Source of the DNA: Arcobacter suis CECT 7833
GTDB taxonomy: Bacteria > Campylobacterota > Campylobacteria > Campylobacterales > Arcobacteraceae
Direction: 5' to 3'
Assembly (NCBI RefSeq): GCF_003544815.1
Contig: NZ_CP032100.1
Location: 62,001 to 126,000, forward strand
DNA: 64,000 bases
How positions within the stretch are numbered: the first letter of the stretch is position 1; every line of letters begins with the position of its first letter. The notes below the pieces were generated by a model. It ran no database searches and was not told where the DNA came from. It saw only the letters and a program-made list of their open reading frames with translations. The position numbers and the translations under genes were made by a program. Shown piece after piece: positions 53,810 to 62,150 of the stretch.

Positions 53810-55024
53810 CTATTTCTCTAATGATTTTAAATATTTCTTTATATTTTTTGCTGCTTGTCTAATTCTTTTTTCATTTTCAATTAGAGCAATTCTTACATAT
53901 TGGTCACCATAATTTCCAAAACCAATTCCAGGACTTACGGCAACTTGTGCTTGTGTTAATAGCTGTTTTGAAAATTCCATACTTCCCAAATGTGCTGCAA
54001 CTTCTGGAATTTTTGCCCAAATAAACATTGATGCATCTGGTTTATTCATTTTCCATCCAGCTTCTGCAAACACTTCAAGCATTAAATCTCTTCTTTTTCT
54101 ATATTTCTCAACATGTTCAGCAACACATTCTTGTGGTCCATCAAGTGCTACAGTAGCAGCAATTTGAATTGGAGTAAACATTCCATAATCTAGCCATGAT
54201 TTTATTCTTTTTAAAGCACCAATTAATCTTTCATTTCCTACGATACAACCAACTCTCCATCCAGCCATATTATATGATTTTGATAGAGTGAAACATTCAA
54301 CTGCAACATCAAGTGCACCCTCTGCTTGGAAAATAGAAGGAGTTTTATATCCATCAAATGTGATGTCAGCATAAGCAATATCAGAGATTACATAAAATCT
54401 TTCTCTTTTTGCCATTGCTACTAATTTTGTGTAAAACTCAGGTGTAACTGTCGCACATGTAGGATTATGAGGGAAGTTTACAACTACAAATTTTACTTTT
54501 GGAATTGATTCATCAATTGTTTTTTGTAATCTTTGAAAGAAAAGATCTTCATCAACTTTAAATGCATCATCAAATACAAGTTCAAATTTATGAACAGCAG
54601 CACCATTTAACATAAATGCATATGAGTGAATAGGATATGTAGGATCTGGAACGACAGCTACGTCACCCACATTTACTATTGCTTGAACTAAGTGAACATA
54701 TCCTTCTTTTGAACCCATTGTTGCACATACGTGTTTATTTGGGTCTAAAAAATCAACATCATATTTTCTTTTATACCAGTTAGAAATAGCAAGTCTTAAT
54801 TTAAAAATACCCGCACTTGCACTATAACCATGATTTTTTGGTTTTGCAGCAGCTTCAATTAATTTATCTGTAATATGTTGTGGTGCTGGACCATCAGGAT
54901 TCCCCATAGAGAAGTCAATTACATCTTCCCCTGCTCGTCTAGCTTCCATCTTGATATTATTAACTTCTGCAAACACATAGTTTGGAAGTCTTTTCATTCT
55001 CTCAAATTCGATTTCTGGAAACAC
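53810..55024 (-). CDS. Class I/II PLP aminotransferase (AlaC / LL-DAP aminotransferase-like)
   Basis: A 404-residue fold-type I aminotransferase. The PLP lysine lies in LSKSYNMAGWRVG; other motifs are VIDFSMGNPDGP, VVNFPHNPT, DIAYADITFDG and the C-terminal GNYGDQYVRIALIEN with the substrate-carboxylate Arg. The family includes alanine-synthesising AlaC and aspartate-type enzymes. Its place beside hom suggests amino-acid synthesis, but I cannot set the substrate. Confidence 0.9.
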   Translation of the reverse strand: MFPEIEFERMKRLPNYVFAEVNNIKMEARRAGEDVIDFSMGNPDGPAPQHITDKLIEAAAKPKNHGYSASAGIFKLRLAISNWYKRKYDVDFLDPNKHVCATMGSKEGYVHLVQAIVNVGDVAVVPDPTYPIHSYAFMLNGAAVHKFELVFDDAFKVDEDLFFQRLQKTIDESIPKVKFVVVNFPHNPTCATVTPEFYTKLVAMAKRERFYVISDIAYADITFDGYKTPSIFQAEGALDVAVECFTLSKSYNMAGWRVGCIVGNERLIGALKRIKSWLDYGMFTPIQIAATVALDGPQECVAEHVEKYRKRRDLMLEVFAEAGWKMNKPDASMFIWAKIPEVAAHLGSMEFSKQLLTQAQVAVSPGIGFGNYGDQYVRIALIENEKRIRQAAKNIKKYLKSLEK

Positions 55025-55027
55025 AAT

Positions 55028-55837
55028 TTACTCCTTAGTAATGTTAATTCCTTGCTTCATATTAGCAAGAGTATATAAATCGTCAATTTTAATATATTTT
55101 GTATTGTTAGGCACTTCAAGTCTTAAACTTTTATGCAAACTGTTTTCTTCATAAATTCCAATTATATTTAAAGCTTCATCATAAAAAACCACATTTGGAT
55201 ACCAAATATTACCACTTGATGATTTTATTGTAATAACTTTTGTATTTGATACTTTAATCATATACGGTTTAAGTGGTTTTTTTAAAGATAATTCTTTATT
55301 ATTTATTAAATCTTCTGCTCTATAAACTGAAGAATCACTCGTATCTATCGAATAATTCCAATTATAGTCACCCTCTCTTTTGATATCAACAATTCTACAA
55401 TTTATTGATTGTAATTCTTGAGATAATCTGAGAGGGCTTATGGCGGCTGCAGTTTTTATTTGAATAGTCCATTTTAAATTATTATTAACGACAATTTCTT
55501 CTTGTACAATGAAATTATGTTGTCCTAAAGCTCTTAAAATATCACCAAGATTTTTTGATGATTTTTTTGGATATTTATTAACATTAAATGTAATACTAAT
55601 ATTTTGAGTTGATGGGAGATTTAGCTTTAACACACCATTATTTGACAATTCTTGAATAATTTTTGTGTAGTCAATCTGATTATTTGTATAAAAGTTAGCT
55701 TCATTGCTAAAAATATGGTTAATTAGATTTTTGTGAGTGTTATAATCACTATTTCCTAATAAATCTTTTACTTTCATATCTAAGTTTGCACTTAACAATA
55801 CACTTAATGTAATTATTAAAATCAGTTTTCTTATCAC
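55028..55837 (-). CDS. Exported protein of unknown function
   Basis: A 269-residue periplasmic protein not recognised by motif. A signal peptide covers residues 1-19. The body has DLLGNSDYNTHKNLINHIF, a central basic part and a C-terminal beta-rich region with IKSSSGNIWYPNVVFYDEAL. It lies between the aminotransferase gene and rlmB on the same strand, in the position of the periplasmic-protein genes found in the same cluster of Campylobacter jejuni. No enzyme motif is seen. Confidence 0.7.
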   Translation of the reverse strand: MIRKLILIITLSVLLSANLDMKVKDLLGNSDYNTHKNLINHIFSNEANFYTNNQIDYTKIIQELSNNGVLKLNLPSTQNISITFNVNKYPKKSSKNLGDILRALGQHNFIVQEEIVVNNNLKWTIQIKTAAAISPLRLSQELQSINCRIVDIKREGDYNWNYSIDTSDSSVYRAEDLINNKELSLKKPLKPYMIKVSNTKVITIKSSSGNIWYPNVVFYDEALNIIGIYEENSLHKSLRLEVPNNTKYIKIDDLYTLANMKQGINITKE

Positions 55838-55851
55838 GGTTTTTTCTTCTT

Positions 55852-56541
55852 TTATCTTTTAAGATTATAAATCAAAATCCCAGCAGCAACAGAAACATTT
55901 AATGAATCAAATTCATGTTCCATAGCAATTGATACTTTTAAGTCAAGTTTTTTAGCAACTTTTGGAGAAATCCCAGTTCCTTCACTTCCTAAAAATAGGG
56001 CAACTTTATCAGTTTTTTCAATTTTCCCATATTTCTTTAAATCAATTCCATCTGTTGTTGCACCAATTAATGTGAAACCACAATCAATTAATTCACTTGC
56101 TAAATCAGCTGATCTTGGATGAACCAAAAATGGTAAATCAAGTAATGCCCCAGAACTTGTTCTTAGAATTCCAGAATCATTTACAGTTTTAATATCAGCA
56201 GCAATTAATCCTTCAATTCCTAAAGAATAAGCAGTTCTAGCAATCGCACCAATATTTCCAACATCAGTAACACCATCAAGAACTAAAATGAAATTCATTT
56301 TTTTGAACTCTTTTATGTCTGTGTATTCAACATGTGTTAGTTTTAAAAAGAAACCTTGATGGTTTCCACCTTTTGCTAATGCTTGAGCTTTTTGATTATC
56401 CAATTTGTGGATTTTTTTGTCAAGTTTTGCAAATCTTGTAAAAAGTTTTTTATCAATCTCTTTTGAAAGAAAAATTTCTTCTATTAACTGCGGGTGTTTT
56501 TCAAGTACATAAAGTACGATTTGTTTTCCATATATTATCAT
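55852..56541 (-). CDS. rlmB: SpoU-family rRNA 2'-O-methyltransferase (RlmB type)
   Basis: A 229-residue knotted methyltransferase predicted to methylate G2251 of 23S rRNA. The small N-terminal substrate-binding domain covers residues 1-75. The SPOUT core has DGVTDVGNIGAIARTAYSLGIEG (motif 1, Asn and Arg), LFLGSEGTGIS (motif 2) and SLNVSVAAGILIYNL (motif 3). It overlaps rsmI by four bases. Confidence 0.93.
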   Translation of the reverse strand: MIIYGKQIVLYVLEKHPQLIEEIFLSKEIDKKLFTRFAKLDKKIHKLDNQKAQALAKGGNHQGFFLKLTHVEYTDIKEFKKMNFILVLDGVTDVGNIGAIARTAYSLGIEGLIAADIKTVNDSGILRTSSGALLDLPFLVHPRSADLASELIDCGFTLIGATTDGIDLKKYGKIEKTDKVALFLGSEGTGISPKVAKKLDLKVSIAMEHEFDSLNVSVAAGILIYNLKR

Positions 56542-57359
56542 TGGGAGATTCTATCTAAAAATTGTTGATAAACCTCTTTTATTGATTGTCCAGTCATTTT
56601 AGCTATTAATTTAGCTTTTATTTTTGGAGCAATATCTAAAGAAATAATATCATCTAAATCAAGGTTAAAACCAACTGTTTCTTTTGGTTCAACAATTACG
56701 ACCCATTCACCTCTAATATTCATATCTTTAAACTCATTAAATAAATTTAAAGCTGAATTCTTAAAAGTTTTTTGGTGAAGTTTACTTATCTCTTTTGCTA
56801 AAAATATTGTTCTATTGGCATCTTTTATACTTAATTCTTCAAGTAGTTTTAGAAGTCTATGTGGTGATTCATAAAGAATTGCTAATTTATCATCATTTAA
56901 AACATCATTTAATTTTGATGCCCTACTTACTCCTTTATGGTCTAAAAATCCATAAAATGAAAAAGTTGTGTGAGGAAATCCGCTCATTGCATAAGCAGTT
57001 AAAATAGCATTTGCACCAGGCAAAACATCATAAGCAATATCATTTTTTATGCAATAATCAACTAGAGTAGCCCCAGGATCACTAACGCAAGGCATTCCTG
57101 CATCACTTACATAAACAACATTTTTAGTAAAAGTGTCTTTGTCTAAAGTTTGTAAAATATGATTTTCGTTATGAGAATGGAAAGATTTATATTCTTTGTT
57201 TGAAAAGTCTAGGTTATTTTTTTCACCTAAAAGATTTAGAAGTTTTTTTGTTACTCTTGTATCTTCACAAAAAATAAGTTCCGCTTCCTCAAGGACTCTT
57301 AAAGACCTTTTTGAAATATCTTCAAGATTTCCTATTGGAGTTGGAACTAAGCACAACAT
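56538..57359 (-). CDS. rsmI: 16S rRNA C1402 2'-O-methyltransferase
   Basis: A 273-residue enzyme of the tetrapyrrole-methylase fold. Motifs: LVPTPIGNLEDISKRSLRVL, FCEDTRVTKKLL, VYVSDAGMPCVSDPGATLV, the GANAILTAYAMSGF loop and LYESPHRLLKLLEEL. It modifies the decoding centre of the small subunit. It lies nine bases after rpmE and is coupled to rlmB. Confidence 0.96.
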   Translation of the reverse strand: MLCLVPTPIGNLEDISKRSLRVLEEAELIFCEDTRVTKKLLNLLGEKNNLDFSNKEYKSFHSHNENHILQTLDKDTFTKNVVYVSDAGMPCVSDPGATLVDYCIKNDIAYDVLPGANAILTAYAMSGFPHTTFSFYGFLDHKGVSRASKLNDVLNDDKLAILYESPHRLLKLLEELSIKDANRTIFLAKEISKLHQKTFKNSALNLFNEFKDMNIRGEWVVIVEPKETVGFNLDLDDIISLDIAPKIKAKLIAKMTGQSIKEVYQQFLDRISQ

Positions 57360-57368
57360 AATATTGTA

Positions 57369-57572
57369 CTATTTAGCCATGTTATATTTAGCTTTGAATT
57401 TCTCAACTCTACCAGCAGCATCAACAAGTTTTTGCTCACCTGTAAAGAATGGGTGACAAGATGAACAAATGTCGATTCTTAAAGACTCAACATTTGATTT
57501 TGTTTCAAATGTGTTACCACAAGCACAAGAAATTGTACAAACTTTATAATCTGGATGAATATCTTTTTTCAT
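57369..57572 (-). CDS. rpmE: 50S ribosomal protein L31, zinc-binding form
   Basis: A 67-residue ribosomal protein. The zinc ligands C16, C18, C36 and C39 are all present (SCACGN and [10 protein letters not shown]), so this is the zinc-containing type. The C-terminal [10 protein letters not shown] is typical. On the minus strand a TTGACC lies 45 bases or less before the ATG with a TACATT 17 bases later, a possible promoter, though close to the ribosome-binding site. Confidence 0.97.
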   Translation of the reverse strand: MKKDIHPDYKVCTISCACGNTFETKSNVESLRIDICSSCHPFFTGEQKLVDAAGRVEKFKAKYNMAK

Positions 57573-57653
57573 GCCATAATCCTTAATGTAATTAATGTTT
57601 AATAAAAGGTCAAGTCTATTGCTAGCCCTTTAAAAAACTCTTTAGGGACGGGA

Positions 57654-58529
57654 TTATAACGAAAAATACTTAATAATATCTGAATTTAAGTTTTCTATTA
57701 TATTGGATGTTTTATCTAAAAATTGACCTTTATTAAAAGTATTTTGTCTTTTTGCAAGTTTTGCCGTATTTGCAGATATTTTTTCTTCTAATTCTTGTTT
57801 AGAAAGTTTTCCATCTAAATACTCTAAAGTTTCGAGTATTCCAATAGATGCCATACAATTTGGGCTTCTTGTATATTTTTTTTCTAAAAATATAACTTCA
57901 TCAATAAGCCCTGAATTTATCATAATTTTTGTTCTTTGAGAAATTCTATTTTTAAGTTCTTCTTTGTCCCAAAGAATTTCAAAAATCTTCAAATCTTTTG
58001 CTAGAGCAATTTTAGGATTTTTTTCAAAATACGAAGTAGGGCTAAGACCAGTTTGTTTATAAATAGAATAAGCTTTTTCGATTCTATATCTATCATTTTT
58101 TTCGATTTTTTGCATATATTCTTTATCTATTTCATACAATAAATCATAAGCATCTTGTTGAGGAATATCAAGTTTTATTTTTGTTTCAATGCCTTTTGAT
58201 AAACCATCAATTAGGGCTTTTAGATAAAATCCAGTTCCACCAACAATGATTAGATTTTTATCGTTTTTAATAGCATAATCTTTTGCTTTTTTATAAAGTT
58301 CAATAAATTTAATTACATCAAACTCTTCATTTGGATAAACTTCATCTATTCCAAAATGAATTATATTTCTTCTTTCTTTTAAAGTAGGTTTTGCAGAAGC
58401 TATTTCAATTTCTTTATAAACACAAAGTGAATCAAGCGATAAAATAATAGAGTTTGTTTTATTTGCTATTTCTAAAGATAGGGCAGTTTTCCCTGAAGCT
58501 GTTGATCCAATTATTGCTATTTCTTTCAT
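57654..58529 (-). CDS. miaA: tRNA dimethylallyltransferase
   Basis: A 291-residue enzyme that prenylates A37 of tRNAs reading UNN codons. The P-loop is IIGSTASGKTALSLEIA, followed by DSLCVYKEIEIASAKPT, which replaces the usual DSxQxY with DSLCVY. Further motifs are VGGTGFYLKALIDGL and the C-terminal KRQNTFNKGQF, which corresponds to the family's RQxTWF. It overlaps the small lipoprotein gene by four bases. mqnP follows divergently, as in Campylobacter. Confidence 0.94.
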   Translation of the reverse strand: MKEIAIIGSTASGKTALSLEIANKTNSIILSLDSLCVYKEIEIASAKPTLKERRNIIHFGIDEVYPNEEFDVIKFIELYKKAKDYAIKNDKNLIIVGGTGFYLKALIDGLSKGIETKIKLDIPQQDAYDLLYEIDKEYMQKIEKNDRYRIEKAYSIYKQTGLSPTSYFEKNPKIALAKDLKIFEILWDKEELKNRISQRTKIMINSGLIDEVIFLEKKYTRSPNCMASIGILETLEYLDGKLSKQELEEKISANTAKLAKRQNTFNKGQFLDKTSNIIENLNSDIIKYFSL

Positions 58530-58729
58530 GATTTAACTTTTGAATTTTTACAATCTTCTAATTTTTGATTTAGTTCATTTATCTCTTTTTCTTTTTGAAT
58601 TAAGATTCTTAATAGATCTGAAACATCTTTTGAACCAGAATCTTTAACTTCCATTTGTGTTTTAGAAACACAGGCACTTAATGTAAAAACTAAAAATATG
58701 GTGCTTAAAAGTAGGGTGATTTTAGACAT
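58526..58729 (-). CDS. Small predicted lipoprotein
   Basis: A 67-residue protein with a type II signal peptide ending in the lipobox LSAC (Cys20). The rest, about residues 36-60, is a short amphipathic coiled-coil-like helix (DLLRILIQKEKEINELNQKL). No domain is recognised. It is translated just upstream of miaA with a four-base overlap. Confidence 0.7.
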   Translation of the reverse strand: MSKITLLLSTIFLVFTLSACVSKTQMEVKDSGSKDVSDLLRILIQKEKEINELNQKLEDCKNSKVKS

Positions 58730-58819
58730 TTGTTGCTTTCATAATTAAAATAAAATTGATTATAACTAGAAAAAGTTTAATTCTAATTTTTTAATAATAT
58801 CTTAGATACAATTCTTTCC

Positions 58820-59680
58820 ATGAATAAGCTTATACAAAAACTAAACGACTTTAACGAACTTGTTATGTTCAAACACTCTATTTTTTCACTTCCTTTTATT
58901 TTTATAGCAATGGTTGTAGCTGCAAATGGTTGGTTTGGATTTAAACTTTTAATTCTTGGAATTTTTGCTGCTTTAACAGCTAGAAATTTTGCAATGGGAT
59001 TTAATAGATTTATGGATAGAGATATTGATGCTTTAAATCCAAGAACTATAAATAGACCAAATGTTGATGGACGAATCAGTGCTTCTTCAATGTTTATTTT
59101 TGTTGTTTTAAATGCTTTAGGATTTATTGCCGTTGCATATTTTGTAAACGATTTAGCATTATATTTATCAATTCCAATTTTAATAATTATTGGTTCATAC
59201 TCATATTTCAAAAGATTTTCTTATTTAGCCCATGTGATTTTAGGTATTTCTTTAGGACTTGCTCCAATTGCTGGAGTTGTTGCTGTGAGTGAAACGATAC
59301 CTTTTTGGTCAGTTTTATTGAGTAGTGGAGTTATGTTTTGGGTTGCTGGATTTGATTTACTTTATTCTTTACAAGATATTGAAGTTGATAAAAAATTAGG
59401 ACTTCATTCTATTCCATCAAAATTTGGTGTTGAAAAAACAATGAAAATTTCAAAAATATTTCACGCTTTAACAGTGATTTTTTGGCTTTTATTTGTGATT
59501 ATTTCTGAAAGTTCATATTTTGCTTATGTTGCTGTAGTTTTAAGTGCATTGATGCTTTCTTATGAACATTATTTAGTAAATAAAGATTTTAGAAAAATCG
59601 ATAAAGCCTTTTTTACAGTAAATGGATATTTAGGAATAATATTTTTTGTATTGATTATATTAGACAATATTTTCTTTTAA
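58820..59680 (+). CDS. mqnP: Menaquinone-pathway polyprenyltransferase (UbiA family)
   Basis: A 286-residue membrane enzyme with about eight helices. The first prenyl-diphosphate/Mg motif is NRFMDRDIDALNPRT and the second is DLLYSLQDIEVDKKLG. UbiA-family members in Campylobacterota act in the futalosine route as MqnP, prenylating a 6-amino-6-deoxyfutalosine-derived intermediate. 4-hydroxybenzoate prenyltransferase is the close alternative, but this phylum uses menaquinones. Confidence 0.9.
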   Translation: MNKLIQKLNDFNELVMFKHSIFSLPFIFIAMVVAANGWFGFKLLILGIFAALTARNFAMGFNRFMDRDIDALNPRTINRPNVDGRISASSMFIFVVLNALGFIAVAYFVNDLALYLSIPILIIIGSYSYFKRFSYLAHVILGISLGLAPIAGVVAVSETIPFWSVLLSSGVMFWVAGFDLLYSLQDIEVDKKLGLHSIPSKFGVEKTMKISKIFHALTVIFWLLFVIISESSYFAYVAVVLSALMLSYEHYLVNKDFRKIDKAFFTVNGYLGIIFFVLIILDNIFF

Positions 59681-59693
59681 TTTATTTTTTAAG

Positions 59694-59724
59694 TAAGGCT
59701 GTGCTATTATTCCAGCCTTATTTC
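59694..59724 (+). terminator. Terminator of mqnP
   Basis: TAAGGCTG and CAGCCTTA form an 8-base-pair stem with an 11-base loop, followed by TTT. The loop contains the predicted tRNA promoter. Confidence 0.5.
59702..59710 (+). promoter_or_regulatory. Extended -10 promoter of the tRNA-Arg gene
   Basis: TGcTATTAT, identical in form to the accB promoter box. It lies 28 bases before the first base of the tRNA. Confidence 0.45.
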
Positions 59725-59738
59725 TAATAATAACAAAT

Positions 59739-59815
59739 GCGTCTGTGGCTCAACTGGATAGAGCATCGGGTTTCGGCCCCGGCGGTTACAGGTTCGACTC
59801 CTGTCAGGCGTACCA
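59739..59815 (+). tRNA. tRNA-Arg (anticodon TCG)
   Basis: A complete 77-base cloverleaf with an encoded CCA end. Acceptor arms are GCGTCTG and CAGGCGT, the D stem is GCTC/GAGC, the anticodon stem is TCGGG/CCCGG with loop TTTCGGC (anticodon TCG, reading CGN), and the T arm is ACAGG-TTCGACT-CCTGT. It is the insertion site of the element that follows: 17 bases of its T arm and acceptor are repeated at 62089. Confidence 0.95.
59793..59809 (+). repeat. attL-like copy within the tRNA-Arg 3' half
   Basis: TTCGACTCCTGTCAGGC, identical to 62089-62105. It lies in the T loop, T stem and acceptor stem, the usual crossover site of tyrosine integrases that use tRNA genes. Confidence 0.8.
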
Positions 59816-59971
59816 TTTTACAATCTAACTTAATCAAAAACAATCTAGATAAAGTCCATTAAATCAAACTTTAAAATAATTTATAATCTAACTTATGCTA
59901 ATTAAATCTAAGAAAATTTGGGTCTCATTTTGGGTCATTTTTAGAAAAGACCTAATTTAATAAATAATTAT

Positions 59972-59995
59972 GACCTTATTTCTATAAAAAAGGTC
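59972..59995 (+). repeat. Inverted repeat before the integrase stub
   Basis: GACCTT and AAGGTC flank a 12-base A/T loop. The right arm includes the probable ribosome-binding site of the integrase remnant, so it could have limited its translation. Confidence 0.35.
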
Positions 59996-60001
59996 GTTGA
60001 A

Positions 60002-60172
60002 ATGCCTAAGATAGAGTTATTAAAAGATATACAAATTAAAAAAACAAAACCACAAGAAAAAGAATATTTCTTAAATGATGGTGGAGAATTAAGGCTATTA
60101 GTAAAAGAAAATGGGTCAAAAATTTGGCAATTTAAATATACATTTTTAAACCAGAATGTTTATCTATTCTAA
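60002..60172 (+). pseudogene. Truncated tyrosine integrase, N-terminal arm-binding domain only
   Basis: A 56-codon frame starting MPKIELLKDIQIKKTKPQEK. It continues with YFLNDGGELRLLVKENGSK and IWQFKYTF, the hallmark of the N-terminal DNA-binding domain (DUF4102) of P4-type integrases. A full enzyme has about 400 residues; here the frame stops after a short unrelated tail, and no catalytic Arg-His-Arg-Tyr region exists nearby. A deletion between this point and the ubiquitin gene is the simplest explanation. Confidence 0.75.
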
Positions 60173-60215
60173 AACTTTTTAATCAATTAAGTAGCTTTTT
60201 TAAAATATATTTAAC

Positions 60216-60221
60216 TACAAT
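60216..60221 (+). promoter_or_regulatory. Possible -10 box of the ubiquitin-autotransporter gene
   Basis: TACAAT, 21 bases before the ATG, with AGGGG at 60233-60237 as ribosome-binding site. No good -35 box is visible. The gene thus appears to have its own expression signals. Confidence 0.35.
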
Positions 60222-60242
60222 ACAAAAAAATTAGGGGCTTAA

Positions 60243-61670
<1,428 letters not shown>

Positions 61671-62088
61671 TTATTAAATTGATTGCTAACAATATTTTTT
61701 AATTTTATATAGTTTTCCAAGAATTTAGATACTTATTAAATAACTGGAACTAATAAAATAAAGTAATATATTTTATATGTTTAGTAAATATTTCTTTTCA
61801 AACTCTAAATTCATTTCCTATAAATTAAATACATATTGTGTGTTATACCTTTCCTAATAAATAAAGGATTTGAAATGACTACAACAACTAATAAAGTTAG
61901 AACAAAAACTCCAACTACTATCAGGTGTAAAAAATTTAATTTTTACTATCTTATCTTTGGTAGCTATTTTTTCTATTTCTTTAGGTAATAATGTCATTTA
62001 ATCTACTTTTAGTGTTCGATTAAATAATATCTATTGTAAGGGGTTATAAGAAAAAGACTTTGATAGAAATAGGGTGCAAGAAATTTAT
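61671..62088 (+). other. Non-coding right part of the element
   Basis: About 420 AT-rich bases between the autotransporter gene and the attR-like repeat. Apart from the short disrupted frame near 61875 I see no gene. A weak hairpin with a T run at 61682-61700 may end the autotransporter transcript. Confidence 0.4.
61875..62001 (+). pseudogene. Possible frameshifted remnant of a small membrane protein
   Basis: AAAGGA precedes an ATG opening MTTTTNKVRTKTPTT, which then runs into an unlikely Phe/Tyr-rich end at 61988. One base over, the frame reads LLSGVKNLIFTILSLVAIF, a convincing membrane helix, to a stop at 62001. A single-base frameshift in a small gene would explain both. I do not recognise the family. 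Confidence 0.25.
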
Positions 62089-62105
62089 TCGACTCCTGTC
62101 AGGCT
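62089..62105 (+). repeat. attR-like copy of the tRNA-Arg 3' segment
   Basis: TTCGACTCCTGTCAGGC, an exact match to 59793-59809, preceded and followed by sequence that cannot form a tRNA. It marks the right end of the element. Confidence 0.8.
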
Positions 62106-62150
62106 TTTTTTATAAATTCTATAGAATAATTTATTTCATATTCTTTTAAA

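Noticed and set aside
58783-59211. 142-codon leftward frame
   Set aside because: It is antisense to mqnP, whose DxxxD motifs are intact.
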